From the NCBI GenBank assembly GCA_947492955.1, contig CANLOV010000002.1:62001-126000 (forward strand): 64,000 nt of DNA, read 5' to 3'. Shown in pieces: positions 35,731 to 45,222 of this stretch. The position numbers were made by a program, and so were the translations under genes. Within the stretch, counting starts at the first letter, position 1. The number at the start of each line of letters is the position of its first letter. The stretch comes from an uncultured Cellulophaga sp. GTDB taxonomy: Bacteria; Bacteroidota; Bacteroidia; Flavobacteriales; Flavobacteriaceae. Below the pieces are notes generated by a model. The model ran no database searches and was not told the origin of the DNA. It saw only the letters and a list, made by a program, of their open reading frames with translations.

Positions 35731-36411
35731 TTATTTTACTCTAAATTGAATGTATGTGATTGGTTTTCCTTTTACAAGATACTGATTTTCATAAAAAGTC
35801 TGAATTTCTAATACCTCTTTAGGGCTTCCTTCGTTTTTATACACATCGTGATTTGCATATATAACCTCGCAACCTAATCCATGTAATAATCCTAAGGTAT
35901 AGCCATGCATAAACTCGCTATCTGTTTTTAAGTTTACTACACCTTCTTGCTTTAATATATATTTATACTTATCTAAAAATACTTTATTGGTAAGTCTATG
36001 TTTTGTTCGCTTGTATTTTATTTGTGGGTCGGGGAAAGTTATCCAAATTTCTGACACTTCATTTTCTGCAAAAAGCTGATCTATTAACTCTATTTGTGTT
36101 CGAATAAAAGCAACATTCTCCATATTGTCTTCTAGTGCTGTTTTAGCACCACGCCAAAAACGAGCTCCTTTTATATCAATCCCTATAAAATTTTTATTGG
36201 CATCTCTTTTTGATAACCCAACGGTGTATTCTCCTTTACCACAACCTAATTCTAAGACAATAGGATTATCATTTCCAAAAAACTGATTCCATTTTCCCTT
36301 ATGCGAAAACAAACCACCTTCTATTTCTTCTCTTGTTGGTTGTAAAACGTTTTTAAACGTTTCGTTCTCTTTAAACCTTTTTAACTTATTCTTACTTCCC
36401 ACCGAAAACAT
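35731..36411 (-). CDS. trmB: tRNA (guanine-N7)-methyltransferase
   Basis: 226 residues. The S-adenosylmethionine-binding LELGCGKGEY (53-62) is followed by FIGIDIKGARFWRGAKTA, and WITFPDPQIKYKRTKHRLT is the catalytic family signature. The end, PITYIQFRVK, is normal. It methylates G46 in the variable loop of tRNAs. It starts the three-gene run with LysE and ATL. A -7 promoter element lies just upstream. Confidence 0.95.
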   Translation of the reverse strand: MFSVGSKNKLKRFKENETFKNVLQPTREEIEGGLFSHKGKWNQFFGNDNPIVLELGCGKGEYTVGLSKRDANKNFIGIDIKGARFWRGAKTALEDNMENVAFIRTQIELIDQLFAENEVSEIWITFPDPQIKYKRTKHRLTNKVFLDKYKYILKQEGVVNLKTDSEFMHGYTLGLLHGLGCEVIYANHDVYKNEGSPKEVLEIQTFYENQYLVKGKPITYIQFRVK

Positions 36412-36427
36412 TAATTTAATGATTTAG

Positions 36428-36435
36428 CAAAACTA
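36428..36435 (-). promoter_or_regulatory. -7 promoter element of trmB
   Basis: TAGTTTTG on the minus strand is a perfect TAnnTTTG match, 16 bases before the trmB start. Confidence 0.55.
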
Positions 36436-36574
36436 AGGAAATCTTATAAGGTTTTAGATTTTGTTTCTTTAATCTTATGATAAATTCTAAACGTGTTTTG
36501 GTAGCACTTATAAACTAGAAATTAGCACATGCAAAAAACTATAATAAGCCAGGTAGTTTTAAAAAAGCGACAAA

Positions 36575-37630
36575 CTACTCTTCTTTATCTATAATTTTTT
36601 CTAAGGTAAATGAAAATTCCGAACCAACATCTGGCACGCTTTCTACATAAATTTTTTCGTCGTGAGCCTCTATAATATGCTTTACAATAGAAAGCCCTAA
36701 ACCAGAACCTCCTTCTTTTCTATTTCCGGTTTTACTAACTCTAAAAAAACGTTCGAATAATCGTGGTATGTATTCCTTAGATATACCTTCTCCGTTATCC
36801 GTAACCCTTATAATAACTTTATTCTTTATTAAATCTTCTACACTTACTTCGGTGGTTCCGTTTGGGTGCCCATATTTAATAGAATTAACCAACAGGTTTG
36901 TTACTACCTGCTGTATTTTTTCCATATCTCCATGTACATAAATAGGATCTGGATATTCTGTATCAAAAGTTAAGGTTATTTTCTTTGCCGCCGCTTTCAT
37001 TTCTAGCAAATCAAAAACACTCTGAATTAGCTCTACAACATCAAAATTTTCTTTTTCTAAGCGCAAATCGCCAGCCTCTAATTTGGTTATTAAATCCAAA
37101 TCTTTAACTATATATATAAGCCGCTCTACTCCTTTATTTGCTCTTTGTAAATACTTTTCTCTAATCTTAGTATCTTCCATAGCTCCGTCTAAAAGCGTAA
37201 GAATATAACCTTGTACAGTAAATAAAGGGGTTTTTAACTCGTGAGATACATTTCCTAAAAAGTCTTTTCTGTATTCCTCTCTAATTTTAAGCGTATCTAT
37301 CTCTATTTTTTTATCCTTGGCAAACTTTTCTATTTCGGCTGTTAAACTTCCCATATCTGTACTCACAGTACGAGAGTTTAAAGAAGAAGACTCTAACAAA
37401 GAAACATCATCGTAGATTCTTTTTATTCTTCTGTATATAAACTTTTCTACCCTAGACTGAATAATAAAAAAAGGAATAATAAAAGCTAATGGGCTAAAAC
37501 TAGCTAGTAAAACCCAATTTACAGCATCATTAAACCACATAAGTGCTGCTAAAAGGCTTGTTAAAACAAACCACACGAAGAGTGAAGAACGAAAAGCAAA
37601 CTTATATGATTTCTTTAACTCTATCGCCAT
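36575..37630 (-). CDS. Sensor histidine kinase, PhoR-like
   Basis: 351 residues. Two membrane segments (about 12-33 and 38-57) leave almost no periplasmic loop, so it does not sense an external ligand with its own domain. The dimerisation helix has the phospho-accepting H130 (SHELKTPLF). The ATPase domain has N (NLLVNSIKYG), G1 (DNGEGI), F (LFERFFR) and G2 (GSGLGLSIV) boxes. Its start codon overlaps the stop of the response regulator (TAATG), so the pair is coupled. The absence of a sensing loop is what PhoR proteins show, which sense phosphate via the Pst/PhoU system. PhoR identity is inferred. Confidence 0.88.
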   Translation of the reverse strand: MAIELKKSYKFAFRSSLFVWFVLTSLLAALMWFNDAVNWVLLASFSPLAFIIPFFIIQSRVEKFIYRRIKRIYDDVSLLESSSLNSRTVSTDMGSLTAEIEKFAKDKKIEIDTLKIREEYRKDFLGNVSHELKTPLFTVQGYILTLLDGAMEDTKIREKYLQRANKGVERLIYIVKDLDLITKLEAGDLRLEKENFDVVELIQSVFDLLEMKAAAKKITLTFDTEYPDPIYVHGDMEKIQQVVTNLLVNSIKYGHPNGTTEVSVEDLIKNKVIIRVTDNGEGISKEYIPRLFERFFRVSKTGNRKEGGSGLGLSIVKHIIEAHDEKIYVESVPDVGSEFSFTLEKIIDKEE

Positions 37631-38319
37631 TACAAGACAAACTTATAACCTACACCTTTAACGGTTTTAAAATTATCTTCTCCTATTTTTTCTCGTAATT
37701 TTCTAATATGCACATCTATAGTTCTACCTCCAACTACAACTTCGTTACCCCAAACCTTATCTAATATTACTTCTCTTTTAAAAACCTTATTAGGCTTAGA
37801 AGTTAATAAAGCCAAAAGCTCAAACTCTTTACGAGGAAGAATTATTTCATCTCCGTTATTTATAATTTTATACTCTTCTCGATCAATAACAATATTACCT
37901 ACCTTAAGTACATCCTCTGTTTCTGTAGCATCATTCTCTTTTAGCCTACGTAATAATGCTTTTACTTTACTAACTAAAACTTTTGGTTTAATTGGTTTTG
38001 TAATATAATCATCGGCACCAGCATCAAAACCTGCCATCTGAGAATAATCTTCTCCTCTAGCTGTTAAAAAAGTAATTATTGTATTTTCTAACCCTGGTGT
38101 GTTACGGATATTTTCGCATGCCTCAATACCATCCATTTCTGGCATCATAACATCTAAAATAATTAAATGCGGCTGTTTTTTCTTTGCCTTAGCTACTCCC
38201 TCTACCCCATTAGAAGCTGTAAAAACTTCATAGCCTTCGTTAGATAAATTATAGCTTACTATCTCTAAAATATCTGGCTCATCATCTACTAAAAGTATTC
38301 GAATATCTTTTTTCTTCAT
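37630..38319 (-). CDS. Response regulator, OmpR/PhoB family
   Basis: 229 residues. The receiver domain has acidic D12/D13, phospho-acceptor D56 (ILDVMMPEMDG) and the K of ITKPIKP. The C-terminal winged helix follows OmpR/PhoB (LLALLTSKPNKVFKREVILDKVWG, RTIDVHIRKLREK, VKGVGYKF). It heads the two-gene operon and is divergent from the TonB-dependent receptor gene. The 180-base gap holds ATAACAT repeats with an 11-base period, the kind of site PhoB-like regulators bind. Confidence 0.92.
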   Translation of the reverse strand: MKKKDIRILLVDDEPDILEIVSYNLSNEGYEVFTASNGVEGVAKAKKKQPHLIILDVMMPEMDGIEACENIRNTPGLENTIITFLTARGEDYSQMAGFDAGADDYITKPIKPKVLVSKVKALLRRLKENDATETEDVLKVGNIVIDREEYKIINNGDEIILPRKEFELLALLTSKPNKVFKREVILDKVWGNEVVVGGRTIDVHIRKLREKIGEDNFKTVKGVGYKFVL

Positions 38320-38344
38320 TGCTTAAAGAATTGGTTAATTCGCT

Positions 38345-38352
38345 CAAAAGTA
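38345..38352 (-). promoter_or_regulatory. -7 promoter element of the two-component operon
   Basis: TACTTTTG on the minus strand is a perfect TAnnTTTG match, 26 bases before the response regulator start. Confidence 0.55.
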
Positions 38353-38398
38353 AAGATAATACTTTTACCCTTACAAGGCTTAACATTCATTTAATTCC

Positions 38399-38449
38399 AT
38401 AACATTAAGATAACATAAAAAAAACAAATCTTTAATATACAATTAACAT
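38399..38449. promoter_or_regulatory. Candidate PhoB-type operator with 11-bp-phased repeats
   Basis: ATAACAT occurs at 38399-38405 and again at 38410-38416, an 11-bp period, and TTAACAT at 38443-38449, 33 bp (three turns) later. An out-of-phase TTAACAT lies at 38380-38386. The site is between the divergent response regulator and TonB-dependent receptor genes. That this regulator binds here is inference. Confidence 0.45.
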
Positions 38450-38466
38450 AGCCTTTACAGGTCATC

Positions 38467-38478
38467 ACTTTATTTGCA
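38467..38478 (+). promoter_or_regulatory. Shared promoter motif upstream of the TonB-dependent receptor
   Basis: ACTTTATTTGCA, identical to the motif at 41425-41436. TTTATTTG differs from TAnnTTTG at one base. It ends 21 bases before the start codon. Confidence 0.5.
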
Positions 38479-38499
38479 GCGAAATTTAAAACCATATAA

Positions 38500-41244
38500 A
38501 TGAAAGTTTTTTTATTGAGTTTATGTCTTGTATTTACATTACAAATAACAGCTCAAGAAACAGGGAGTATTGTTGGTAAACTAACTGACAAAGAAGCAAA
38601 TAACGAGCCTTTGGCATTTGCTAATGTACTTATTAAAGGCACAACAAAAGGTGCCACATCAGATTTTGATGGATTGTATGAAATTAATAATTTAGAACCT
38701 GGTAACTATACCGTAACAGTTAGTTACTTAGGATACCAAACTGTAGAAATACCTGCAGAAGTAGTTAGTGGTAAAGTAACCACTATAAATGTTCCTATGA
38801 GTGCTACAGAAGGTGTTGCTCTAGAAGAGGTTGTTGTTGTAACTACTGCAAGAAAAGATTCTGAATCTGCCCTTTTATTAGACCAAAAGAAAGCTGTAGA
38901 AATTAAAGAAAGTATTGGTTCTGTTCAACTTTCAAAAATGGGTGTTTCCAATGCCTCTGCTGCAACTACAAAAATTTCAGGAGTAACTAAAAGTGAAGGT
39001 TCTGGAGACATATATATTAGAGGTCTTGGAGACAGATATTTATCAACAACAATGAATGGATTACCAATTCCTTCTGATGATGTTAATAATAAGAACATTA
39101 ACCTTAACTTATTTTCTACTAACATTATTAGTAATGTAGGTATTAGTAAAACATATACTACTTCTAGTTATGCAGATCAGACTTCTGGAAATGTAGATAT
39201 TTCTTCAAAACAATATTCAAAAAAAGGGCTTTCTATTGGTATTGGCTCTGGTTACAACACCAATGTAATAGGTTTAGATGGTGGGTTTAAAAGAAGTATA
39301 GCTACTGAAGATGTAACTTTTGGTTTTCACGAAAAGCAATTTGCTGTACAAGATTTAATTACGCAACAAGGATGGGAGCCAGTTAGAAATAAAGGTGTAG
39401 GAAATTATAGTTTTTCAATAAATGGAGGTATTAAGTTTAATCTATTTGGTAAAGAATTAGCTTTATTTGCTGCAGGCTCACATTCTAAATCTTATAATTA
39501 CCAAACAGGTTTATTTAGAAGTTACAGATCCAATGTACTTGATAATGAGTTTACAGATGTTGAAAACTTTACATCTAGAACAAATTCAACTGCATATGGT
39601 AATCTACGTTTAAAATTAAATGACAATCACAAACTTAAATATACATCACTTGCAGTAATTAAAAGTGATGATGCTGTTTACGAGCAAGGCAGGAATGGAG
39701 AAGGTTATGTTTTTGATCAAGACCCGCAAGAAGATGGCGCTTTTGTTAGAGATCAGAACTACAAACAAACAAACTTACTAGTAAACCAATTGCATGGGGA
39801 TCATTTTTTTGGTGACAGAAATAAATTAACTTGGGGTGCAGGATATAACTTTGTATTAGCCGAAGAGCCTAATAGAGTTAGAAATGAAGCTAATATCTTA
39901 GATGCTAATACAGTACAATATGCGCACGTTGGAGACTTTCAGCAAAGAAAATCTAGCCAAAAGATTAAAGATACTGAGTCAAATGCTTTTATTAAAGATG
40001 AAATTAAATTTGGTGAGATAGATGAAGACGAAAAACAACCTTATAAATTAAATATTGGAGCAAATTACCGACAAAAAAACAGAGAATTTAGATCTAGATT
40101 TGTTGGTGTTAGAGCACGTGATTTCCAAGTTCCATCTGTTGATAATTTTAGTCAAACCTTTACAACATCTAATTTTAGTAATGGTTTAATTTTAAGAACT
40201 CCTGAAATTGATTTTTATAAAGGTGAATTAAATATTATCTCTGGTTTTGTTAATTTAGATTTTGGCTTAAATAAAAAATTCTCTGGTAATATTGGCGTAA
40301 GATATGAAAGAGATGAAATAAATGTAGATTGGAATGTTGGTAATTTTGTAGGAAGAGTAGGGTCTATACAAAAAGAATATACAGGTTTTTATCCAAGCCT
40401 AAATCTTAAATATGAATTAAACGAAAAACAATTTATCCGTTTTGCATCTAGCTTAACGCAAACATTACCTGAGTTTAAAGAATTAGCCCCTTTCGAATAT
40501 GTATCGCCTACAGGACGTGTTACTGGAGGAAACCCAGATTTAGAAAAATCAGATGTATTTAATGTCGATTTAAAATGGGAATTTTTCCCAAGCAGAGGAG
40601 AATTGGTTTCTGCTACTACTTTCTACAAACAAATAAAAGACCCTATAAACTTAGCGATGACAAGAGGGTCTTCAGGGAATTTTCAGTATTTTAATACTGG
40701 TGAAAAAGCTAGTATTTTTGGTTTAGAGTTAGAAACCAGATTAAATATTATTGAAAATGAAGAAGAAAAACCAATCTTAAACTTTAATGCCAACATTACT
40801 CAAATGTGGTTTAATCAAGATTTACTTCAAAATTTTCAATACAAAAATATAACAGAATCAGATTTGCAAGGAGCATCAGACTTTATTATTAATAGTTCAT
40901 TAAGCTATAATAATCAAAAAGAAAAAGAATTTATAGCAACATTAACAGGGAACTATTCTTCTGATAAAATATTTGCTTTGGGAGCTCCAGAAGATTTTAC
41001 AAATAGTGCTACACTTTACAATGATGAAATTATTGAAAAAGGTTTTGTAACTTTAGATTTAGTATTGAGCAAGAGAATAACGGATAAACTATTATTAAAG
41101 TTTATTGGTAGAAACTTATTAAATCCTAACATTGATCAAACGCAATTGGTGAGAAATATTAATACTGCGGTTGAAACAAATGAAACAGTACTTTCATACA
41201 AAAAAGGAAGCTTGTTAAGCTTAAGTTTAAAGTACGATTTCTAA
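38500..41244 (+). CDS. TonB-dependent outer-membrane receptor
   Basis: 914 residues. Signal peptide (cleavage near residue 18, ITAQ), carboxypeptidase-regulatory-like domain (22-105: SIVGKLTDKEANNEPLAF, SDFDGLYEI), plug (about 120-230, IYIRGLGDRYLSTTMNGLP) and barrel ending in an aromatic LKYDF. No SusD follows, so it is not a standard SusC; instead the next gene encodes a beta-helix surface lipoprotein. The two genes share an identical promoter motif and similar phased repeats and are probably co-regulated. Given the neighbouring PhoR/PhoB-like pair, uptake of a phosphorus source is a reasonable guess, but no substrate can be read from the sequence. Confidence 0.9.
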   Translation: MKVFLLSLCLVFTLQITAQETGSIVGKLTDKEANNEPLAFANVLIKGTTKGATSDFDGLYEINNLEPGNYTVTVSYLGYQTVEIPAEVVSGKVTTINVPMSATEGVALEEVVVVTTARKDSESALLLDQKKAVEIKESIGSVQLSKMGVSNASAATTKISGVTKSEGSGDIYIRGLGDRYLSTTMNGLPIPSDDVNNKNINLNLFSTNIISNVGISKTYTTSSYADQTSGNVDISSKQYSKKGLSIGIGSGYNTNVIGLDGGFKRSIATEDVTFGFHEKQFAVQDLITQQGWEPVRNKGVGNYSFSINGGIKFNLFGKELALFAAGSHSKSYNYQTGLFRSYRSNVLDNEFTDVENFTSRTNSTAYGNLRLKLNDNHKLKYTSLAVIKSDDAVYEQGRNGEGYVFDQDPQEDGAFVRDQNYKQTNLLVNQLHGDHFFGDRNKLTWGAGYNFVLAEEPNRVRNEANILDANTVQYAHVGDFQQRKSSQKIKDTESNAFIKDEIKFGEIDEDEKQPYKLNIGANYRQKNREFRSRFVGVRARDFQVPSVDNFSQTFTTSNFSNGLILRTPEIDFYKGELNIISGFVNLDFGLNKKFSGNIGVRYERDEINVDWNVGNFVGRVGSIQKEYTGFYPSLNLKYELNEKQFIRFASSLTQTLPEFKELAPFEYVSPTGRVTGGNPDLEKSDVFNVDLKWEFFPSRGELVSATTFYKQIKDPINLAMTRGSSGNFQYFNTGEKASIFGLELETRLNIIENEEEKPILNFNANITQMWFNQDLLQNFQYKNITESDLQGASDFIINSSLSYNNQKEKEFIATLTGNYSSDKIFALGAPEDFTNSATLYNDEIIEKGFVTLDLVLSKRITDKLLLKFIGRNLLNPNIDQTQLVRNINTAVETNETVLSYKKGSLLSLSLKYDF

Positions 41245-41265
41245 GTCTAAAACTTAGCTTTTTAA

Positions 41266-41310
41266 AAAATAATGCCCTGTAAGAATCAAAATCTTACAGG
41301 GCATTATTTT
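41266..41310 (+). terminator. Terminator after the TonB-dependent receptor
   Basis: A 19-bp perfect stem, AAAATAATGCCCTGTAAGA with its exact complement, around a seven-base loop, followed by T. It separates the receptor from the lipoprotein gene, which must have its own promoter. Confidence 0.9.
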
Positions 41311-41367
41311 TTAAAATTAAGCACCCAAAAAACTCATTAACCTTTTATTAACATAGAATGTGTTTTT

Positions 41368-41395
41368 TAACTTAAATCGTAACCTAGGCTTAATA
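41368..41395. promoter_or_regulatory. Second candidate PhoB-type operator
   Basis: TTAACTT (41367), GTAACCT (41379) and TTAATAT (41390) follow each other at 12 and 11 bases, upstream of the beta-helix lipoprotein. Distances of these and of the repeats at 38399-38449 to the shared ACTTTATTTGCA motif fall on one grid of 23 plus multiples of 11. Confidence 0.4.
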
Positions 41396-41424
41396 TTCTG
41401 ATAAACAAATGGAAAAACTAATCG

Positions 41425-41436
41425 ACTTTATTTGCA
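41425..41436 (+). promoter_or_regulatory. Shared promoter motif upstream of the beta-helix lipoprotein
   Basis: ACTTTATTTGCA, identical over 12 bases to the motif before the TonB-dependent receptor; it ends 26 bases before the start codon. Confidence 0.5.
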
Positions 41437-41462
41437 TAAAATAAAATATTCAAAAATACGAA

Positions 41463-43508
41463 ATGAAAAATCTATCTTTAAACTTATTAAGCTTAGCTTT
41501 AACTCTTTCTTTTATCCTAACCAGTTGTGGTACAGATGACCCAGACCCAATTGTTCCTCCATCTGCTGATGTAATAACAAATCTAGAGGCAGGTGAAATG
41601 AAAGGAAAATTAGAAGAAGACTATACTCTTAATGCTTCTACTGTATATAATCTTACAGGAGAATTCACTATCGCTGATGGAGCATCTTTAAACATTCCTG
41701 CTGGTACTAAAATTCTTGCTGATGCTTCTGGTACAGATGTATACATAGCTGTATTAAAGGGTGGCGAAATTAATATTAATGGTAACGCTTCTAACCCAGT
41801 TGTTATGTCATCTGCAGATGGTAATCCTGGTGATTGGGGTGGTTTAACCTTATGTGGTAAAGCTACTACTACTGCTGGTATAGACGCAGAAGCAGAAGTT
41901 GGTGGTTTTATTTATGGGGGAACCGAGGATAATGATAGTTCTGGTATTATTAGATACTTACAAATTGTAGGTACTGGTGCTCAAATTAATCCTAACTCTC
42001 AATACAATGGTGTATCTTTTTATGCTGTTGGTTCTGGTACTTTGGTTGATAACGTTGCAGTTATTAACGGTTCTGATGACGGTGTTGAATTTTTCGGTGG
42101 AACTGTAGAAGCATCTAATCTATACTTAGTGAATAACGATGATGATTCTATTGATTGGACTGAAGGATGGAATGGTTCTGTAACTAATGCTTACATCTCT
42201 CATACTGTTGCTGGTTTCTCTACAGTTTTTGAAGGAGATAAAGATAACGGTAACCCTACATTTACTAACATTACTGCTATCTCTACTGTTGGCGGTACTG
42301 CATTACAATTTAAAAAACAATCTGGTGGTACTATCTCAGGATTATCTTTAAGTGGATATGATGTTGATTTAGATATGAAAGATGCTGGTTCAACTGCTAA
42401 TGTGATTTTCTCTGATGGGTATTCACCTGTTGCTATGGTTGAAGATGACGAAACTACTGCGGATGTAGACGAAAGTGCTTTCACATTCTCACTAAATACT
42501 ACTGTTGTTCCTACTGTTGACGCTTCAGATTTTGACTGGGTAGATTCGGATTTATCTTTTGAAACAAGTGTATTACAAGGTGCTGTTACTGGTAATGTTA
42601 CTTTAGATGCTTCTGTAGCCTACACATTAAATTCTTCTTACATTGTGCAAGACGGAGGTAAATTAACAATTCCTGCTGGAACTAAAATTACTGCTAGAGA
42701 TGGTGGTACTGGAGTTTATATTGCTGTATTAAAAGGCGGAGAAATAGACATTCAAGGTACAGCTGCTGAACCTGTAGTAATCGCTTCTGCTGCTGGTAAT
42801 GGTGGAGACTGGGGTGGTTTAACTATCTGTGGTAAAGCTTCTACTACTGCTGGAACTGATGCTGAAGCTGAAATAGGTGGTTTTATATATGGTGGCACAG
42901 AAGATGATGATAACTCTGGGTCTATATCTTACTTAGTATTAAAAGGAACTGGTGCTCAAATCAACTCTGAGTCTCAATATAACGGTCTTTCTTTATATGC
43001 TGTTGGTTCAGAAACTACCATAGAGTACGTTTCTGTAATTAATGGTTCTGATGATGGTGTTGAGTTCTTTGGTGGTACTGTTTCTGCTTCTAACCTATAC
43101 TTAGAAAATAATGATGATGATTCTATTGACTGGACTGAAGGATGGTCTGGAAGTGTAACTAATGCATACATTTCTCATACAGTTGCTGGTTTCTCTACCG
43201 TATTCGAGGGAGATAAAGATAATGGTAACCCCACATTTACTAACATAACCGCTATTTCTTCTGTTGGTGGTACTGGTTTACAGTTTAAAAAGCAATCTGG
43301 TGGTACAATCACAGGATTACACTTAGCTGGTTATGATGTAGATTTAGATATGAAAGATGCTGGTCCTACGGCTAATGTTATAATAGAAGGTGTTGCTGCA
43401 GATGTAACATTAAATACTGGTGAAACTTCTAAGTATACATTAAATTCAGGCAAAGATGCTACTGCATTAGACATTTCTACATGGACATGGAGAAACGCTG
43501 GTTTATAA
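41463..43508 (+). CDS. Surface lipoprotein with two tandem beta-helix repeats
   Basis: 681 residues. The lipobox is LTSC (Cys22), followed by the acidic GTDDPD that favours surface export. The rest is a tandem duplication: about residues 40-360 and 368-677, offset 325. Each unit has IPAGTKI, VYIAVLKGGEI, GDWGGLT, GGFIYGGTED, NGSDDGVEFFGGTV, NNDDDSIDWTEGW and STVFEGDKDNGNPTF in the same order, a regular pattern suggesting right-handed beta-helices. The acidic clusters could bind calcium or another cation. It has its own promoter motif shared with the upstream TonB-dependent receptor and a strong terminator. It may act as that receptor's surface partner; no enzyme motif is visible. Confidence 0.8.
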   Translation: MKNLSLNLLSLALTLSFILTSCGTDDPDPIVPPSADVITNLEAGEMKGKLEEDYTLNASTVYNLTGEFTIADGASLNIPAGTKILADASGTDVYIAVLKGGEININGNASNPVVMSSADGNPGDWGGLTLCGKATTTAGIDAEAEVGGFIYGGTEDNDSSGIIRYLQIVGTGAQINPNSQYNGVSFYAVGSGTLVDNVAVINGSDDGVEFFGGTVEASNLYLVNNDDDSIDWTEGWNGSVTNAYISHTVAGFSTVFEGDKDNGNPTFTNITAISTVGGTALQFKKQSGGTISGLSLSGYDVDLDMKDAGSTANVIFSDGYSPVAMVEDDETTADVDESAFTFSLNTTVVPTVDASDFDWVDSDLSFETSVLQGAVTGNVTLDASVAYTLNSSYIVQDGGKLTIPAGTKITARDGGTGVYIAVLKGGEIDIQGTAAEPVVIASAAGNGGDWGGLTICGKASTTAGTDAEAEIGGFIYGGTEDDDNSGSISYLVLKGTGAQINSESQYNGLSLYAVGSETTIEYVSVINGSDDGVEFFGGTVSASNLYLENNDDDSIDWTEGWSGSVTNAYISHTVAGFSTVFEGDKDNGNPTFTNITAISSVGGTGLQFKKQSGGTITGLHLAGYDVDLDMKDAGPTANVIIEGVAADVTLNTGETSKYTLNSGKDATALDISTWTWRNAGL

Positions 43509-43530
43509 AAAAATCCTTTTATAAATAATT

Positions 43531-43557
43531 AAAAGCCACGCAATTGCGTGGCTTTTT
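43531..43557 (+). terminator. Terminator after the beta-helix lipoprotein
   Basis: AAAAGCCACGC with GCGTGGCTTTT, 11 bp around AATT, followed by a T-run. Confidence 0.9.
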
Positions 43558-43652
43558 TTGTTTACAATAATTTCACGCTACAATAACCTGTATACAACAC
43601 AAAAAGTAAGATTATACTTTAATTTTAGAGTGAACTTAAAATCTTATTTATC

Positions 43653-45071
43653 ATGAAAAAAATTACGTTATTTATTATCCTGTTATTAAGCTTTACAAGC
43701 TATAATAATATAATAGCTCAGTCTTATAAATATCATAGGATTGAAACATATGCAACACAAGAAGAGGCATGCGAAGGAAATCCGTCTGATAATATTAAAG
43801 TAAAAATAAATATTAGTAATCTAAATAGGCTATTAAATGTTGATGGTTTTTACGTAATAGATTTAGGAAACAATTTTAACTTAGGAACACGTTATTGTAA
43901 AGTATTAAACAGACATGAAGGCAGAGGTGATGCAGATTTTGATTTAAACGGATCAAGTGTAATCAGAAGGGTTGAAATTTGCAAATTTAGCACAAATAAC
44001 TATCATAAATTCGCCGTATACGACACTAAAGAACAAGCATGTGCAGATAATTCTAATGGTTCTGCTGGGTTTAAAATCAAAGTTAATCTAGCTATAGATA
44101 ATTTACTGCCAATAGGAAACACATATTTAATAGACTTAAAAAATAATTTTGGCTTTGGTTTAAAGTATTGCAAAGTATTAGCTAGATATAATGGGCGAGG
44201 TGATGCAGATTTTGAGCTCTATGGAGGAAATATTAACACTCCCATAAATTGTATTGTTGATACAGATACTGATGGTGACGGAATTCTTGACAATTCTGAC
44301 CAATGTCCAACACAAGCAGGACCTCCTTCAAATAATGGTTGTCCTATTGCTGATTCTGACAATGATGGAGTACCAGATTCACAGGATAATTGTCCTAACG
44401 AATTTGGACCATTATCCAATAATGGTTGTCCTTTACCTAGTGGACCTGCAAAAATTGAAATTGAAAGAGTAATTATTGAAAATGATTCAAATGAAGAAAT
44501 CTATAAATACGATGTAAATAATACATCAGGAAACTCATCCTCAGTATCATTAAAAAAAGATAATTTCTATAATATAGAAGTTATTATAAAAAATACTGGC
44601 AGTTCAAATCAATCTAAAGTGCAATTTACTATCGCTGAGTCTAAAGATAATAAATTCGATGCCACCAGCGATTGTATAAATGTTGGAGCAAATTCTGCTG
44701 AATTAGATGTTAATCTAAGTCCTAATGACACTTACAAATACGAAAGTAGTTTTAATACTTTTAACGGAATAGGCCAATGCACACCCAGATCATCGGGTTA
44801 CTTAATGATTCAAGCAACAACAGCAGATTTAGCATTTGCTGTACCATATAGCTATTCTTCTTCTACATCATTAAAATCTAATTCTATAAATTTTCCACTA
44901 AATATTATAAAACTTAGTTACTCAGTAGAGGTTTACAACTTCTCAGGTCAAAAAATACTATCTAAAGCTGTAAAAAGTATTAATGAAGAAAATAAATTAA
45001 TAGACAATTTGCCAACTGGTATTTATATTATTAAAAGTAAAGAAGGTGATCGTAAGGTATATGTAGATTAA
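43653..45071 (+). CDS. Secreted protein with duplicated Cys-containing domain, thrombospondin-3 repeats and T9SS-like tail
   Basis: 472 residues. Signal peptide to about residue 23 (NNIIAQ). Two ~75-residue repeats (27-100 and 118-191, offset 91) share EQAC/EEAC, YCKVL and GRGDADF motifs. Two calcium-binding thrombospondin type-3 repeats follow ([15 protein letters not shown] at about 205-219, [15 protein letters not shown] at 234-248). A CARDB-like beta-domain occupies about 265-390. The C-terminus (about 425-472: [32 protein letters not shown]) matches type A T9SS sorting domains, though the usual YPNP start is missing. It is probably delivered to the surface through T9SS. Function unknown; an adhesin or matrix component fits best. 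Confidence 0.72.
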   Translation: MKKITLFIILLLSFTSYNNIIAQSYKYHRIETYATQEEACEGNPSDNIKVKINISNLNRLLNVDGFYVIDLGNNFNLGTRYCKVLNRHEGRGDADFDLNGSSVIRRVEICKFSTNNYHKFAVYDTKEQACADNSNGSAGFKIKVNLAIDNLLPIGNTYLIDLKNNFGFGLKYCKVLARYNGRGDADFELYGGNINTPINCIVDTDTDGDGILDNSDQCPTQAGPPSNNGCPIADSDNDGVPDSQDNCPNEFGPLSNNGCPLPSGPAKIEIERVIIENDSNEEIYKYDVNNTSGNSSSVSLKKDNFYNIEVIIKNTGSSNQSKVQFTIAESKDNKFDATSDCINVGANSAELDVNLSPNDTYKYESSFNTFNGIGQCTPRSSGYLMIQATTADLAFAVPYSYSSSTSLKSNSINFPLNIIKLSYSVEVYNFSGQKILSKAVKSINEENKLIDNLPTGIYIIKSKEGDRKVYVD

Positions 45072-45097
45072 TAATTACATACACAAAATCTTAGTTT

Positions 45098-45124
45098 AAA
45101 ACCTCGTTAATAGCGAGGTTTTTT
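45098..45124 (+). terminator. Terminator after the 43653 gene
   Basis: AAAACCTCG pairs with CGAGGTTTT around a seven-base loop, followed by more T. Confidence 0.8.
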
Positions 45125-45222
45125 CATTTTTAGTAGAATTATATTACTTTTTATAGCGGTAGCTAACGTTCTAGATCAAAAATTATTATATTTACGGTAT
45201 ACTATTTGTTATATAAGTATAT

